Notes under the pieces: generated by a model
Told to the model about the DNA's origin: nothing
The model's input: the letters and a program-made list of their open reading frames with translations, nothing else
The model's database searches: none
Shown here: positions 1 to 10,082 of the stretch, piece by piece
How positions within the stretch are numbered: position 1 is the stretch's first letter
How the letters are laid out: the number at the start of each line of letters is the position of its first letter
Program-made: the position numbers and the translations under genes
DNA from: Chrysophaeum taylorii
Taxonomy: Eukaryota; Sar; Pelagophyceae; Pelagomonadales; Pelagomonadaceae
NCBI GenBank assembly: GCA_029834535.1
Contig: JAQMWT010000105.1
Coordinates: forward strand, 1 to 64,000
Length of the DNA: 64,000 bases
Reading direction: 5' to 3'

Positions 1-890
1 CTTTTTTTTCCCGAGACGTGGCTCGGAGTTCTTGTTTCGTGGAGACTAATGTTGGGGTCGGAAACGGACGGCCTCGCTCTTTTCGAGTCTGGTAGTTTTC
101 ACTCCCTGACACACCAACGCATGCTGACTTTGAGCGCGATCTTAAAGGTCTTATCGCAAGCCCTCGGGCCCCGTCCACACGGCCACTGCAACGGTACCAG
201 AATACATGATCGATCGTGTCGTGTGTCACCGAGGCTCCTCCACCTGTAATCCCTTAGGCCCCGCCGACTCCAACGATCAACACATAGCCGGCCAGACCCC
301 CGCGGTCGCGTCCCCCCTCTTGCCCAAATCGCCGTCTTCTGTCCGTCCCTCCTACGGGCCCTGTCGGACGAGCCCCGGGACATTTTAATGCGCTTCTGAG
401 TCGCACTCCACCCGACCCCACAGTGCGCGCAATACCGACAAGCCCCCTCCCGGCGTCTGACACGCGCACATGTGAGGTGACCACTTATACTTACGGGGGG
501 TTGTGGGGGCGGATAACAAGAATGGACTTACCTGGGGTGAGAGATGTGTGGGGGGGGGACTATGTGAATATAGTGACCAGGTGAGCTTACTGGAGGGCGT
601 ACCAGGTGACCTTACTGGTTTTTTAGAGTAAACTCAAAGGATTTGGTGGGGCTCTGTGCGGTGATCAAAGCAGCTTAGACTTGCGGGGGGTGAAGCGACG
701 AGCTCAAAGGTAGTGGGTTGTGAGCACGAGCTGGTTTACCGGGCCGACTGTACTCGGGTTATTTTTAAGATTTTGGGACTAGGTGAACTTCTTGACCAGG
801 TGTAACACTTACTGGGACAAGGGTCCACCAGTAACTTACTGGTGTTGTTCGCGAGATTGGGACTAGTGACAATACTACTGCCTGCACTTG
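1..890 (+). repeat. Helitron-derived unit R1 (5' part outside window)
   Basis: Bases 1-480 are a decayed copy of the last third of the Pif1-type helicase found intact at 53914-54630: the same blocks for the FPGDE, NGM, HGHCNGTR and PEDI segments can be followed, with stops and indels. Bases 480-890 are a minisatellite built on GTGAACTTACTGG and GATTGGGACTAG, ending in CCTGCACTTG at 890, the 3' end of every unit of this family here. The following unit starts directly at 891, so R1 and R2 are head to tail. The unit is non-autonomous and encodes nothing functional. Confidence 0.8.
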
Positions 891-920
891 TCGTAACTTA
901 AACACTACTAATCGACAGAT

Positions 921-965
921 GTTTTTTGTCTGTTTGTCTGTCTGTTTGTTTGTTTGTTTGTTTTT
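921..965 (+). repeat. TTTG/TCTG microsatellite, LINE insertion site
   Basis: A run of TTTG and TCTG tetranucleotides lies about 20 bp inside the Helitron 5' end, directly after ACTAATCGACAGATG. The 3' end of a minus-strand LINE begins immediately after it. The same arrangement recurs at 4083, 20836, 41626 and 48050. Confidence 0.85.
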
Positions 966-1570
966 CTTTAAAATGTCGACTGGCTAAGAGGGGGTTGTGG
1001 GTTGGGGGATCATGAAGGATGTGGGTGGGTTTGGTGGGGTATGGAGGTAGTGCCGACGTGCGGAGATAAGTACCGGGACCTAGTCGGGTCATAGCCGGAC
1101 GGCGTGGGGTCAGGCGTAAGCGAGACGGGCCCCGCCCGTAAAAGAGGTTCCGTACGCATGCTGCCGCCGGACCGTAATGTTCTAACTAAGGCTATTGGTA
1201 TGACGTCCTGCTGGGATCGTGCGGCGCTGGGTGGGGTTCCCCGGCAGCGGCGAAACATTGTTGAGGGCGGTGAGGGCACATACTATTCCCGTCCTATGCT
1301 TTGGCGAATCCCCCCTCACGGTAGATGCGGCGAGTTTGGGCCGCCTTTTGCCTCTGTGAAGTTGTCGCCGACCGCTTGCACCAGCAGGTTCGCGCTAGCG
1401 TAGGCGCTCTTCTGCGCATTGTTTGGTGGCGAGAGCGTGGCCCGCCGCGCTGGCCTCACCGAAGGCAGCCAAGACAGGTGCCGGCGACGGTGCCGTGCTC
1501 GTAGCCGCTTTCGACAGGGCCCAAGAAGCGCCGCAGGCGTGTGCTGTACCCGGCTGGGATGAGGGCGTCG
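963..1570 (-). mobile_element. 5'-truncated LINE fragment L1
   Basis: Read on the minus strand this ends with the LINE 3' end (CCCCTCTTAGCCAGTCGACATTT followed by the AGACAAAC-type tail). The block matches the 3' part of the near full-length copy at 41645-46809, including the stretch for cctgctgggatcgggcggcc and the GTCGTACGCATGCTGCC block. Many indels. The 5' side is truncated against the next LINE copy at 1571-1581, where a short TTTG run separates them. Confidence 0.75.
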
Positions 1571-1581
1571 GTTGTTTGTTT

Positions 1582-2865
1582 GACTTTAAATGTCGACTGC
1601 TAAGAGGGGGTGTGTGTAGGGGAGCATGAAATGATGTAGGTGGGTTTGTGGGGTATGAGGTGATTTGCCTGAAGGGCGGAGAGATGAAGTACGCGGGACC
1701 TAGTCGGGGTCATCGCCGAAGGCTAGGGCAGGCGAAGAGGACTGGCCCTCCCGTAGGTCGTACGCATGCTGCCGCCTGACGTATGTTCGACGAAGGTGAC
1801 TGTGCACTGCTGGGAGGATCGGGCGGCCTGGTCTGGTTTCCCCGAGGCGGCGACATGGGTGAGGGCGGTGAGGGCACAGCGACCCGGCTTAAGAATGCGT
1901 TGGCGATCCCCCACCACGGTAGATGCGGCGGTTTGGGCCGCCTTTGCCTTGTGAAGTTGTCGCAGCCGCTTTCACCCCAGGTTCGCGCAGCGTGCGCTCT
2001 GCGACTGCTTGGCGCAGAGCGGGGCACGCCGCGCTGGCCGCACCGAAGGCACCAAAGACGAGGCCGGCGACGGTGCCGTAGCTACGTAGCCGCTTTTCGA
2101 CAGGGCCAAGAAGCCAGTCGGTGTTCTGTCCCGGCTGGGGATGATGGCGTCGTCCGGCGTGGCGTGAGCGAGGTATTCGGAGTGGTACTTGCGCTGCGGG
2201 AGCCGATCAAACATGGGACGGTTGTTGTGTTAATGGGAGGATGGATGGCGTGTCGGTGTACACCGGAAGACAAGCGAGGTTTTGTTGAATGTCGTATGGG
2301 AGAGGGGCAGGGAGGGATTGCTGCCTTGTTGGTCGAGCGTGTGAGTAAATGTCTGGGACGACTTGGGACGTCGGCTAGATTGCCTCTGTTACCTGGCCGT
2401 AGAGTCGCGTGCGAAAACATGGTAGGGAGGCGACGACGTCGCAAAGTGTGCCGAAAACCTCGGCCAGGGCTGGGATGCCGCCTCTTTTACGCTGCCGTGG
2501 GGACTGCAGTGCGAGCTGGCCGTCATGCCAGGTGGTCCGCGCTCCTCCCGCGGAGTTGACAAGGTTTGCCTGCTTGAGAAGCACCTTGCCGTGAGCGTCG
2601 AGAAAACGACGTCAGGTGCCCAGAATGCGGTGGCACGAGGCCCCAACAAGCTGGAGGGAGAGATGGAGGGGTAGCCAAGTACGGTCTCACATTCACCCAG
2701 CAGCGGGTTGGGATTTTAAGTCCCCGGCAGAGCTGTGGCCACGATCTTGATGAACGAGGTGTCGATAAGCGATCCCGATGAGGGACTGCCGCTACTCGAC
2801 GTTCTCGGTGGATTGGAAGTTTGACCGCACGGCCTGAGGTGCGTGGCCCGAGCTGTCTCGCACTG
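1582..2865 (-). mobile_element. 5'-truncated LINE fragment L2
   Basis: A longer minus-strand copy of the same LINE, reaching from the 3' end (about 1582) back into the last part of the reverse-transcriptase ORF. Conceptual translation shows broken pieces equivalent to the WHDGQL and LTQANLVN segments of the copy at 42113-43834. It is followed by TTGTTTGTTTGTCCCTCG, the second half of the split Helitron microsatellite. L1 and L2 form a tandem pair inserted at one microsatellite. Confidence 0.75.
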
Positions 2866-3499
2866 TCTGTTAGAGTTGTTTGTTTGTCCCTCGATTTAGG
2901 GTAAGGATCAGTAGGCGCGAGAGTAAGGATCAGGTAGGCGCGAGAGCCAGACAGTGATCCTCCAAGCCGTCTACGGCGACCTCGCAGACTATTTCCACGA
3001 CCCGCGGCGGCTCTTTCAGCGCGCCATTCTCACGCCCCGTCGAAACGATGTTGTCGATGCTGACAACGCGCGCATGACCGCGGCCTTTTTTCCCGGAGAC
3101 GAGGCGTCGGAGTTCTTTTCGGCTGACTAGGCTGGGTCGGAAGACGACGCCTCGCTCTTTACAGTAGAGTTTTCAACTCCCCAACCAACGGCATGCTGAC
3201 TTTGATCGCGAGCTTAAAGTCTTCGCAACCTCGACCCGTCGCACGGCCACTGCAACGGTACCAGATACATGATCGCGTGTCGTTGTCACCGAGGCTCCTC
3301 CAACCTGTATCCCTTAAGGCCCGCCTACGCCAAACGATCAACAAGAGCCAGGGCCAGACGCCCCGCGAGGTCGGCGTCCTCTTTCCCAAGCCCGTCTTCT
3401 GCCACGTCCAGCTCTACGTCCTCTCTGTCGATCGGCACCCCGAGATGATAGTACCATCTGGGTTACGACTCCACCTAAACTTAACGTGCATAAACTTAA

Positions 3500-3790
3500 A
3501 ACAAGGTAGCGTTAAAACGGCGTGAAACTGCCAAACAAAAAAAACTTGCTGGGTCCAAAACAGAAAATCAAGTACAAAAAGATTGAACAAAACGAAATGA
3601 AAAAACTAGGGCCAGGAGAAAAAAGGAAAAAAAAACTGAAGAGAAAAACAAAGCAGGCGAAAAAAAGTGAAAAACGGGGACGAGAGGAACTTACTCAAAG
3701 GGAGAGTTGGGCTAAAAAAAAACACTGACAAGGTGAACTTAACAAAAAAAATAGCGAAGAAGTGAACAAACTTTAAAACCCCACACGTGC
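3500..3790. other. A-rich, lysine-codon-like degenerate stretch
   Basis: About 290 bases with very high A content and long AAAA runs inside the Helitron minisatellite tail. Pieces such as AACTTGCTGGGTCC and GGTGAACTTAAC show it was the GTGAACTTACTGG minisatellite. It translates as a lysine-rich ORF, but this is a composition effect and not a gene. Confidence 0.5.
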
Positions 3791-4130
3791 TGCGCAAGAC
3801 CGATAATCCCCCCCTCCGCGTCTACACGCTCACTATAGGGTGGAACTTACTGGGACCATGAACGTCTGGGGTTTGAGGTGAACTGATGACCAGGTGAAAC
3901 TTGTGGACCAGCGTGAACCCATACTGGGGTTTTTTAGAGTAAAAGGGTTTTTAGAGTGAAACTCAAGGTTTTGCGGCGCGTGCGGATCAAAGCAGCTTAG
4001 ATTGGCAGGTGAACTTACTGAGGTTAGAGATTGGGACTAGGTGAACTTACTGGCCTGCACTTGTCCTACCTACTAATCGACAGATGTTTGTTTGTTTGTC
4101 TGTTTGTCTGTTTGTTTGTTTGTCTTTAAA

Positions 4131-4257
4131 TGTCGACTCCTAAGATGGGGGTGTGTGTGGGGAGCATGAAGGATGTGGGTGGGTTTGTTTGTCTTTAAAT
4201 GTCGACTGCTAAGAGGGGTGTGGGGGTGTTGTGTGGGGAGCATGAAGGTGGGGTTTG
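4131..4257 (-). mobile_element. Two tandem LINE 3'-end stubs
   Basis: Two copies of the last 60 or so bases of the LINE (GTCTTTAAATGTCGACT... GGAGCATGAAGG on the plus strand) lie in tandem, separated by TTTGTTTG. Both are extremely short 5'-truncated insertions in the Helitron microsatellite. Confidence 0.75.
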
Positions 4258-5130
4258 TTTGTCCCTCGATTTAGGGTAAGGATCAGGTAGGCGCGAGAGC
4301 CAGACAGTGATCCTCAAGCCGTCTACGGCGACCTCGCAGACTATTTCCACGACCCGCGGCGGCTCTTTCAGCGCGCCATTCTCACGCCCGTCGAAACGAT
4401 GTTGTCGATGCTGACAACGCGCGCATGACCGCGGCCTTTTTCCCGGAGACGAGGCGTCGGAGTTTTTTCCGGCCGACTAGGTTGGGTCGGAAGACGACGC
4501 CTCGCTCTTAACAGTCGAGTTTCCAACTCCTGACAACCAACGGCATGCTGACTTTGATCGCGAGCTTAAAGTCTTCGCAACCTCGACCCTTCGCGCGGCC
4601 ACTGCAACGGTACCAGATACATGATCGATCGTGTCGTTGTCACCGAGGATCCTCCGACCTGTATGGTAACATAAGGCCCGCCGACGCCAAACGATCACCA
4701 AGAGCCAGGGCCAGACGCCCCGCGAGGTCGGCGTCCTCTTGCGAAGCCCGTCTTCTGCCACGTCCAGCTCTACGTGGCTCTCTGTCGATCGCACCCCGAG
4801 GATATGCTCTTCTGAGTCGACGACTCCACCTACCCCCCACGTGCTGCGCAATACCGATAAGCCCCCTCCCCACGAACACACGCGCACTGTAGGCGAGCTC
4901 ACTGGGACCAGGTGAAATTACTGGGGCTTGAGATTGGGACTAGGTGAACTAGTGACCAGGTGAACTTACTGAGCCCAGGTGCAGCTTACTTACTGGTGGT
5001 TAAAGTAAACTCAAAGATTGGCGGCGTGTGCGGATCAAAGCAGCTTAGATTGGCGGAGGCGACAGCGACCGAGCGAAAAAGGAGTGGTGTGAGCACGAGT
5101 GGGTTTACGCCAACGTTTACTGGGGTTAAC

Positions 5131-5382
5131 TCGGATAAGAAAACGAGACTAACCCGCGCCGCAACGACGGGTCCTACAACGCGTGGGCTTTTTCCTTTTT
5201 TTGCGTGAGGGGGCGAAAGGATGCCGACTTCACTATGGGGACTAGTTCCATCGCGACGATCTCGCGGCGTGGCGGCACATACTGCTTGAGTACAAATGAA
5301 CATAGCTCAGCGATCCGTTGAGTATGTCTTAGTACAAACTGAAACATAGTTAACGGCTCGTACGAACTTTCTTATCCGACCC
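5131..5382. mobile_element. MITE copy 1, about 252 bp
   Basis: Almost identical to 39836-40090. The right end TTTCTTATCCGACCC is the inverted complement of the left end (GGGTCGGATAAGAAA in copy 2; here the first bases are altered to ACTCGGATAAGAAA). It interrupts the Helitron minisatellite phrase CTGGGGTTAGAGATTGGG, part of which is repeated on both sides. It codes for nothing; the small ORF it contains is a by-product. Confidence 0.8.
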
Positions 5383-5493
5383 TGGTTAGAGATTGGGACT
5401 AGGTGAACTTACTGACGAACGTAACGGGACCAGGTGAACTTACTGGGGTTAGAGATAGGTGAACTTACTGGCCTACACTTGTCGACATTTAAA

Positions 5494-5706
5494 GACAACT
5501 GGAATGGGGCGTTAGACCAGCGATAAGGGAATGACGTAGGGATACTGGATACGTGGTGCAGGGGTAAGTGTCATAGCTTCCTCACACAGGTGCTGGAAAA
5601 GAAAGAAAAGGAAAAAGGGGTAAGTGAGGAGTGAGGACCTCACACAGGTGCTGGAAAAGAAAGAAAAGAAAGAAAAGGATAAAGGGGTAAGTGAGACGCT
5701 CACAGA
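5494..5706 (-). repeat. 3' LTR region of Copia 1
   Basis: Bases from about 5495 (gacaactggaatggggcg) to 5586 align with the right LTR at 10845-10975, with indels. Beyond that a CCTCACACAGGTGCTGG/AAAGAAAG block is tandemly duplicated (5581-5636 and 5638-5700), so the inner LTR boundary is uncertain. Confidence 0.55.
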
Positions 5707-5764
5707 GGAGAAGCTTGAAGGAAGACGTCAGGAGAGGCAGTGTGGCAGAAAGAGACAGGAGATA

Positions 5765-7279
5765 TCAGGGCGAAGTCACGAGGTGAGGTAACGAGCACGA
5801 AGCCGGAGGAAGGAAGGAAGGAAGGGAGGAAGGAGCTTCCGTACTGCGGGTGATAATATCACTAAGGTTGTCAAGGCGAGTAATGTGTTGGAGATCAATG
5901 ATGTGGCTGCGATGATATTCGGCGGTGCTGTAAAAGCGAATATCAATATGGCGGGTGCGCCGCGTGAGACATTGGAGACGAACTTGGGTGACGGTGGTAC
6001 TATTATCGACATACATTGGTACCGTGTGACGAGGGAGATCAAAGTCATCAAAAAGTTTGAGAAGCCAAGAGAGCCCAGCAGTAGCGGCGTAAAGAGCGAG
6101 CAATTCAGCTTCGAAAGAGGAGCGGGCGAGGAGGTACTGCGAGCGGGAGCAGTGGGCTATCATAGAGCCAGCAAGGAGAAAACAAAAACCAGTAGTGGAG
6201 TGGCGGTCATCAGGGTCGTCGGCCCAGCTGGAGTCGGAATAACCACAGAGACGAAGGGTAGAATCGCGACCATGAATAAGGGCAAGATCCTGAGTACCGT
6301 TGAGATAACGCAGAGTGTGGGATAAAGCGTGCCAGTGGGGTTTACCAGGATTGTGTGAAAAACGCGCATACTGATTGACGGACCAAGTGATATCAGGGCG
6401 AGTCATGATGGAGATAAATAAAGCACAGCCAACAATACGACGAAAAGGGATGCGCGCCATGAAGACGCGATCTGGAGAGCGAGGAGCAGGACAATCAGCC
6501 GCAGAAAGATGAAGACCTTTGGGAGCGGGAGTCAGTTCGGGTTTACTGTTGATAAAGCGATGTTCGGTAAGGATTTCACGGATAGCATGGGATTGGTCAA
6601 GAGTGAGCGTGCGTCGAGAGCGATCACGCGTAATGCGAAGACCAACGTAAGTGGTTAGATCAAGCTCGTTGACGTCAGTGAAGGTTCGGAAACGGAGGAA
6701 GAAGGCTTGGTAATGGCCAAGGCAATGACGAGGGTGCGCCACAAGAAGATCATCAACGACAAGAACGAGACGTAGGACAACGGTAGAATTAAGCACGAGC
6801 TTGTAACTGCAAGTGTCACCAGATCCGCGGACGAAGCCACAATCATTGACAAGGAAGCGTTCCAAATAAAGCCACCAATTACGACAAGCTTGTTTGCAAC
6901 CATACCAAGAGCGACGGAGCTTGTAAACGATTTTGGAACGATCAGTGGGTTGGCGAGGAGCATAGCCTTCGGGTGGCCAGACATAGATGTCTTCGTCAAT
7001 GGGAGCTTGGATAAAAGCGGAGCTGACGTCTAACTTGTGCAAATCCCAGTCTTGAACAGCAACAAAAGTGAGAAAAAAACGTATGGTGACGATGTTAGCA
7101 ACCGGCGAGTAGGTGTCGTGATAATCAATGCCGTGAACCTGGGTGTAACCGCGGACAACGAGTCGAGCCTTGTACGATTTGAAGCGGCCAGAGTCATACT
7201 TCTTGCGGAGGATCCACTTGAGGGTACAGATGTTGCCAGAAAAAAGTCGAAGGAACGCGAACAACATCCCAGCAACCAA
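5765..7279 (-). CDS. Copia reverse transcriptase and RNase H (broken polyprotein part)
   Basis: The minus-strand frame carries the Copia RT (RVT_2) core: KARLVVRGYTQVHGIDY, then SPVANIVTIRFFL, LDVSSAFIQAPIDEDIYV, and a catalytic VVDDLLVA where most Copia elements have YVDD. Downstream it reads as Copia RNase H, with GYSDSSWADDPDDRHSTTGF and the SSFEAELLALYAA block, and ends after the LSDIITRST segment. It copies element RNA to cDNA in virus-like particles. It is the C-terminal part of a polyprotein; the integrase frame upstream overlaps it around 7194-7279, showing a frameshift near 7210. The first Met is not a true start. Confidence 0.9.
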   Translation of the reverse strand: MVAGMLFAFLRLFSGNICTLKWILRKKYDSGRFKSYKARLVVRGYTQVHGIDYHDTYSPVANIVTIRFFLTFVAVQDWDLHKLDVSSAFIQAPIDEDIYVWPPEGYAPRQPTDRSKIVYKLRRSWYGCKQACRNWWLYLERFLVNDCGFVRGSGDTCSYKLVLNSTVVLRLVLVVDDLLVAHPRHCLGHYQAFFLRFRTFTDVNELDLTTYVGLRITRDRSRRTLTLDQSHAIREILTEHRFINSKPELTPAPKGLHLSAADCPAPRSPDRVFMARIPFRRIVGCALFISIMTRPDITWSVNQYARFSHNPGKPHWHALSHTLRYLNGTQDLALIHGRDSTLRLCGYSDSSWADDPDDRHSTTGFCFLLAGSMIAHCSRSQYLLARSSFEAELLALYAATAGLSWLLKLFDDFDLPRHTVPMYVDNSTTVTQVRLQCLTRRTRHIDIRFYSTAEYHRSHIIDLQHITRLDNLSDIITRSTEAPSSLPSFLPPASCSLPHLVTSP

Positions 7280-9272
7280 GCTGACCGAGGCAATGATATT
7301 CCTTGGCGATGGCTTGCAACCAGCCAGGACGCTCAGGATTTGTCTGAGTCAAAGCTTCGCGTAAATGGGTGGAAGTGATAGACCCGTCGTCAATGTATGA
7401 ATACTGAGGGGTTTCTTCGGAAGCAGAGTAATGAACATGGACAGCATGGGGATCAACAAGGGTGTGAGCTAGACAAAGGAGAAGGAAGACATAATGAACT
7501 AACAAACGAAAGCTAGAATAAGAAACATATAGAGAGTGACAGGAGGAAACAGAATCGACAGTATGACAGGAGGAAACAGAATCGACGACATTACGTTGAG
7601 GACAAACAGAATTGACGTTGCGTTGTGGACAAACGCTAGAATGAAAGTTCGATGGTTTGTTGGTGTTGGTTGGTAATGCGCTTTGGTCGACTTTGCGCGG
7701 TCGGCCCCGTTTGGCTCGACGTAATGGTGCACTTTTCGTATTGTCCGTTGACGGTTGTGGTATTGTTTCTGGGGTGATCAGTCCCGATAAGGCCGGCTCC
7801 TGAGCATCAAAAACAGGAGACAAGGGAGCAACAGCGGAAGACAAACGAGGGTCATAATAAAATAAGTCAGGAAAACGAGAATCCACAAGAGGAGGAGGAG
7901 GAGGAAGGGGTTGGGAGGACAGAGACTTACGCATAGCAAAATTTTCGTCAAAAACAATGTCAATCGAAGTATGGATGACGGGACCAGAGGAGCGTTGAAG
8001 CAATATGCGATAACCAGGTCCGGCAGAGGGATACCCAATGAAGATACCTGTTATAGCTTTGGTAGGCCATTTATCGCCAGTAAGAATTGCAGCAGGACAG
8101 CCCCAAACACGAAGAAAATCGACACGGGGGAGAGTTTCATGTAGCATTTCATATGGCGCCATGTAACCAGGGTTAGAGGCGTTTGGCATGCGCTCGGAGA
8201 TGAAGTCGGCCGTTTCCAAGGCCCAACGCCAAAAATCAGGTGGACGGTGCGCATGCACCAAAAGAGTACGAGTAATATCAGCAGTTGCGCGATGAGAGCG
8301 TTCCACAACACCAGAAAAAGCATGCGCCTGTGAAGTTTTGGACTGAGCAGCAGGAGCCCGTTTGAGGGCGATGTTGTTGCCCAGACAGAAGGTTTCGAAT
8401 TGGCCCATAAGAGAGCGGTCACGATCGGTGTAGATGAGGGCGATGCGATATCCAAATGGGCGAACCACGGTAGACAGAAAAAGTTCGAGTTGACGAGCGT
8501 TCGTAAGTGCATCGTGTCGTGGGGCAAAGTAACGTGAGCGGCGGCGCGTATGATCATCGACAAACGTAAGGATGGCACGGTCGTGGTAAATGAAAGAAGG
8601 AACGCCCGTAAACATGAGATCTGCGTGGATAATAAGATAGGGCGCAACGGCACGTGGGCGGGACAAAGGCTCGGTGGCAGGAATCGAAGTGGAAGTGGAG
8701 GCATGTGCTTTACGTTGGCCAACATGCGCAGCATGCATTTTACCTAGAGCACAAGCAGGACAAAAAGAAAGAGACGCGGAGCTGGGGAAAAGCGGTGCGC
8801 CAACAGCGAGAGACGACAAACGTCGGATACAAGAGGGACTATAGTGACCAAGACGAGCATGCCAAAGGTCGAAGGTAAGTTGAGTGCGTTGAGACACGAC
8901 GGGAAACGCACAAGGGTCATGTACGCGAGGGCAAGAAGAAAATGCCACAAAAGGTGAAACGAAGTCCGCGTAGGGCGCAGCGGTCGTATTGCCGTTCCAA
9001 CAGACGATCAAAAGAAGACCACAGCGATGAAGCAGGGGAATAACGTGATGCGTTTGTCGGTGACGTAAAATTCGTTGCGGACAAGTAGGGCCTGTTAACA
9101 TCCTGAATCGTATGACAATCGTAACCAACTTGCTCAAGGGCATGATCCGAAAGAATCCGTTTGTCCCCAAGGCCAGGAGAGATGAGGGTATGCGGGAACG
9201 CGACATGGATGCCATGAGGGGCGGAAAGAGTGGGTGCAGGAGAAGGAAGACCACGATTGTCGAGAGGACCAA
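7194..9272 (-). CDS. Copia integrase (GAG-pre-integrase plus catalytic core)
   Basis: The frame contains the GAG-pre-integrase zinc module LWHARLGHYSPSC...CPACALGK (His and Cys ligands encoded at about 8751-8861), then an rve-type core with the DDE triad: HADLM (D at about 8621), YTDRDRS (D at about 8426) and SGVVERSHR (E at about 8303). A Copia-type C-terminal segment with RVWGCPA and GIFIGY follows. It inserts cDNA into the genome. The stretch before the RT (FHSSVCPQRNVNSVC...) is low-complexity with a small internal repeat. It is frameshifted relative to gag/protease upstream and RT downstream. Confidence 0.9.
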   Translation of the reverse strand: MVLSTIVVFLLLHPLFPPLMASMSRSRIPSSLLALGTNGFFRIMPLSKLVTIVIRFRMLTGPTCPQRILRHRQTHHVIPLLHRCGLLLIVCWNGNTTAAPYADFVSPFVAFSSCPRVHDPCAFPVVSQRTQLTFDLWHARLGHYSPSCIRRLSSLAVGAPLFPSSASLSFCPACALGKMHAAHVGQRKAHASTSTSIPATEPLSRPRAVAPYLIIHADLMFTGVPSFIYHDRAILTFVDDHTRRRSRYFAPRHDALTNARQLELFLSTVVRPFGYRIALIYTDRDRSLMGQFETFCLGNNIALKRAPAAQSKTSQAHAFSGVVERSHRATADITRTLLVHAHRPPDFWRWALETADFISERMPNASNPGYMAPYEMLHETLPRVDFLRVWGCPAAILTGDKWPTKAITGIFIGYPSAGPGYRILLQRSSGPVIHTSIDIVFDENFAMRKSLSSQPLPPPPPLVDSRFPDLFYYDPRLSSAVAPLSPVFDAQEPALSGLITPETIPQPSTDNTKSAPLRRAKRGRPRKVDQSALPTNTNKPSNFHSSVCPQRNVNSVCPQRNVVDSVSSCHTVDSVSSCHSLYVSYSSFRLLVHYVFLLLCLAHTLVDPHAVHVHYSASEETPQYSYIDDGSITSTHLREALTQTNPERPGWLQAIAKEYHCLGQLGCWDVVRVPSTFFWQHLYPQVDPPQEV

Positions 9273-9287
9273 TTGAAGGGAACGAAA

Positions 9288-10082
9288 TTAAATGAGCAGT
9301 GCCAGAACCAGAAACAGAGCCAGTGCCGATAGCAGAAGTGATGGAGTGCTGTTGAGTGTTGTCAAGGTCAGTGAAACCAGCAGGGGAATTGAAGAGATTG
9401 ACGTTGGCCCCGGTATCGTAGACGACGAGGCGAAGGTTGTTGCTGTGCAGGTAGTCGCGTTCACGAGCGGTGAGCAGAGCGGTAAGGGCATTGGTGGAGG
9501 AAAGGACTTGGTGAATGGAGGCGGAGATGGAAAGAAGATGGAAATTGAAAGACGGATAGGTGGATGCAGAAAGAGATGGGTCAGGAGGGGAGATGGCGGT
9601 GGAAGGTGGGACAGAGGGGGTGTGGTGGAGGATGGCAACGCAAGAAGCGGCGGAGAGGGTTGAGATGGGGGCAAGAGTGGGAAGGGGGCGGAAAGATAGT
9701 TTTGGTAGAATGGTGGTGGTGGATGGGGTCGAGGTGGGTAGTGGGGATTGGATCGAGGTGGGTATTGGGGACGAGGGCGAGGGCGGGCTGCGGCTTGGGA
9801 GAGCAAATAGCGCATGCGCTTACGACAATCCTTCTGGTGATGGCCAGGAATACCACAAAAGCGACAAAGGTCAGTAGGGCGTGGGCGCTTGCGGTAGAAA
9901 GAACCACGGGAAAATGGAGGCGAAGGCCGGGAACGGAAAGGTGGGCGAGGGCGAGAACTTTGTTGGGAGCGCCAAGCATTGAGACGATGAAGGCATCTAT
10001 TTATCCGAAGGATGGTTGGTACGACCGCAAAAGTTGCAACGTTCACGATGGCGGGGACCCTCACGGAGCGTAGCACGGACAA
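9288..10082 (-). CDS. Copia gag C-terminus with zinc knuckles, and protease
   Basis: A CCHC knuckle, CRFCGIPGHHQKDC, is encoded at about 9825-9866. A second knuckle, CNFCGRTNHPSDKC-like, can be read just upstream in another frame (about 9997-10040) but is broken by an indel. After a proline-rich linker the frame shifts; in the next frame the retroviral-type protease signature YDTGANVNLF is visible at about 9393-9422. So gag nucleocapsid and the aspartic protease are both present but not in a single open frame. Confidence 0.75.
   Translation of the reverse strand: MSVLRSVRVPAIVNVATFAVVPTILRINRCLHRLNAWRSQQSSRPRPPFRSRPSPPFSRGSFYRKRPRPTDLCRFCGIPGHHQKDCRKRMRYLLSQAAARPRPRPQYPPRSNPHYPPRPHPPPPFYQNYLSAPFPLLPPSQPSPPLLALPSSTTPPLSHLPPPSPLLTHLFLHPPIRLSISIFFPSPPPFTKSFPPPMPLPLCSPLVNATTCTATTFASSSTIPGPTSISSIPLLVSLTLTTLNSTPSLLLSALALFLVLALLI

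Larger units (their letters stand above)
891..4063 (+). mobile_element. Helitron-derived unit R2, split by two LINE insertions
   Basis: The unit starts with a degenerate 5' terminus (TCGTAACTTAAACACTACTAATCG) and ends with GGCCTGCACTTG at 4063. About 2880-2960 holds the subterminal TCCCTCGATTTAGGG block, with the GTAAGGATCAGGTAGGCGCG part duplicated; 2960-3480 is a relic of the helicase C-terminus, carrying the internal deletions shared by all relics in this window and the premature stop near 3126. The minisatellite tail runs to 4063. Two 5'-truncated LINE copies (about 963-2870) sit in the TTTG/TCTG microsatellite near the 5' end. Without the LINEs the unit is about 1.2 kb. Confidence 0.8.
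4064..5481 (+). mobile_element. Helitron-derived unit R3, with LINE ends and a MITE inside
   Basis: Starts TCCTACCTACTAATCG at 4064, directly after the end of R2, and ends CCTACACTTG at 5481. It holds the microsatellite (4087-4130), two very short minus-strand LINE 3' ends (4131-4257), the TCCCTCGATTTAGGG block (4262), a helicase relic (4310-4880), the minisatellite tail and a 252-bp MITE (5131-5382). Third member of the head-to-tail array R1-R2-R3. Confidence 0.8.

Noticed and set aside
3522-3728. Lysine-rich ORF
   Set aside because: Comes from an A-rich, decayed minisatellite; no other coding signs.
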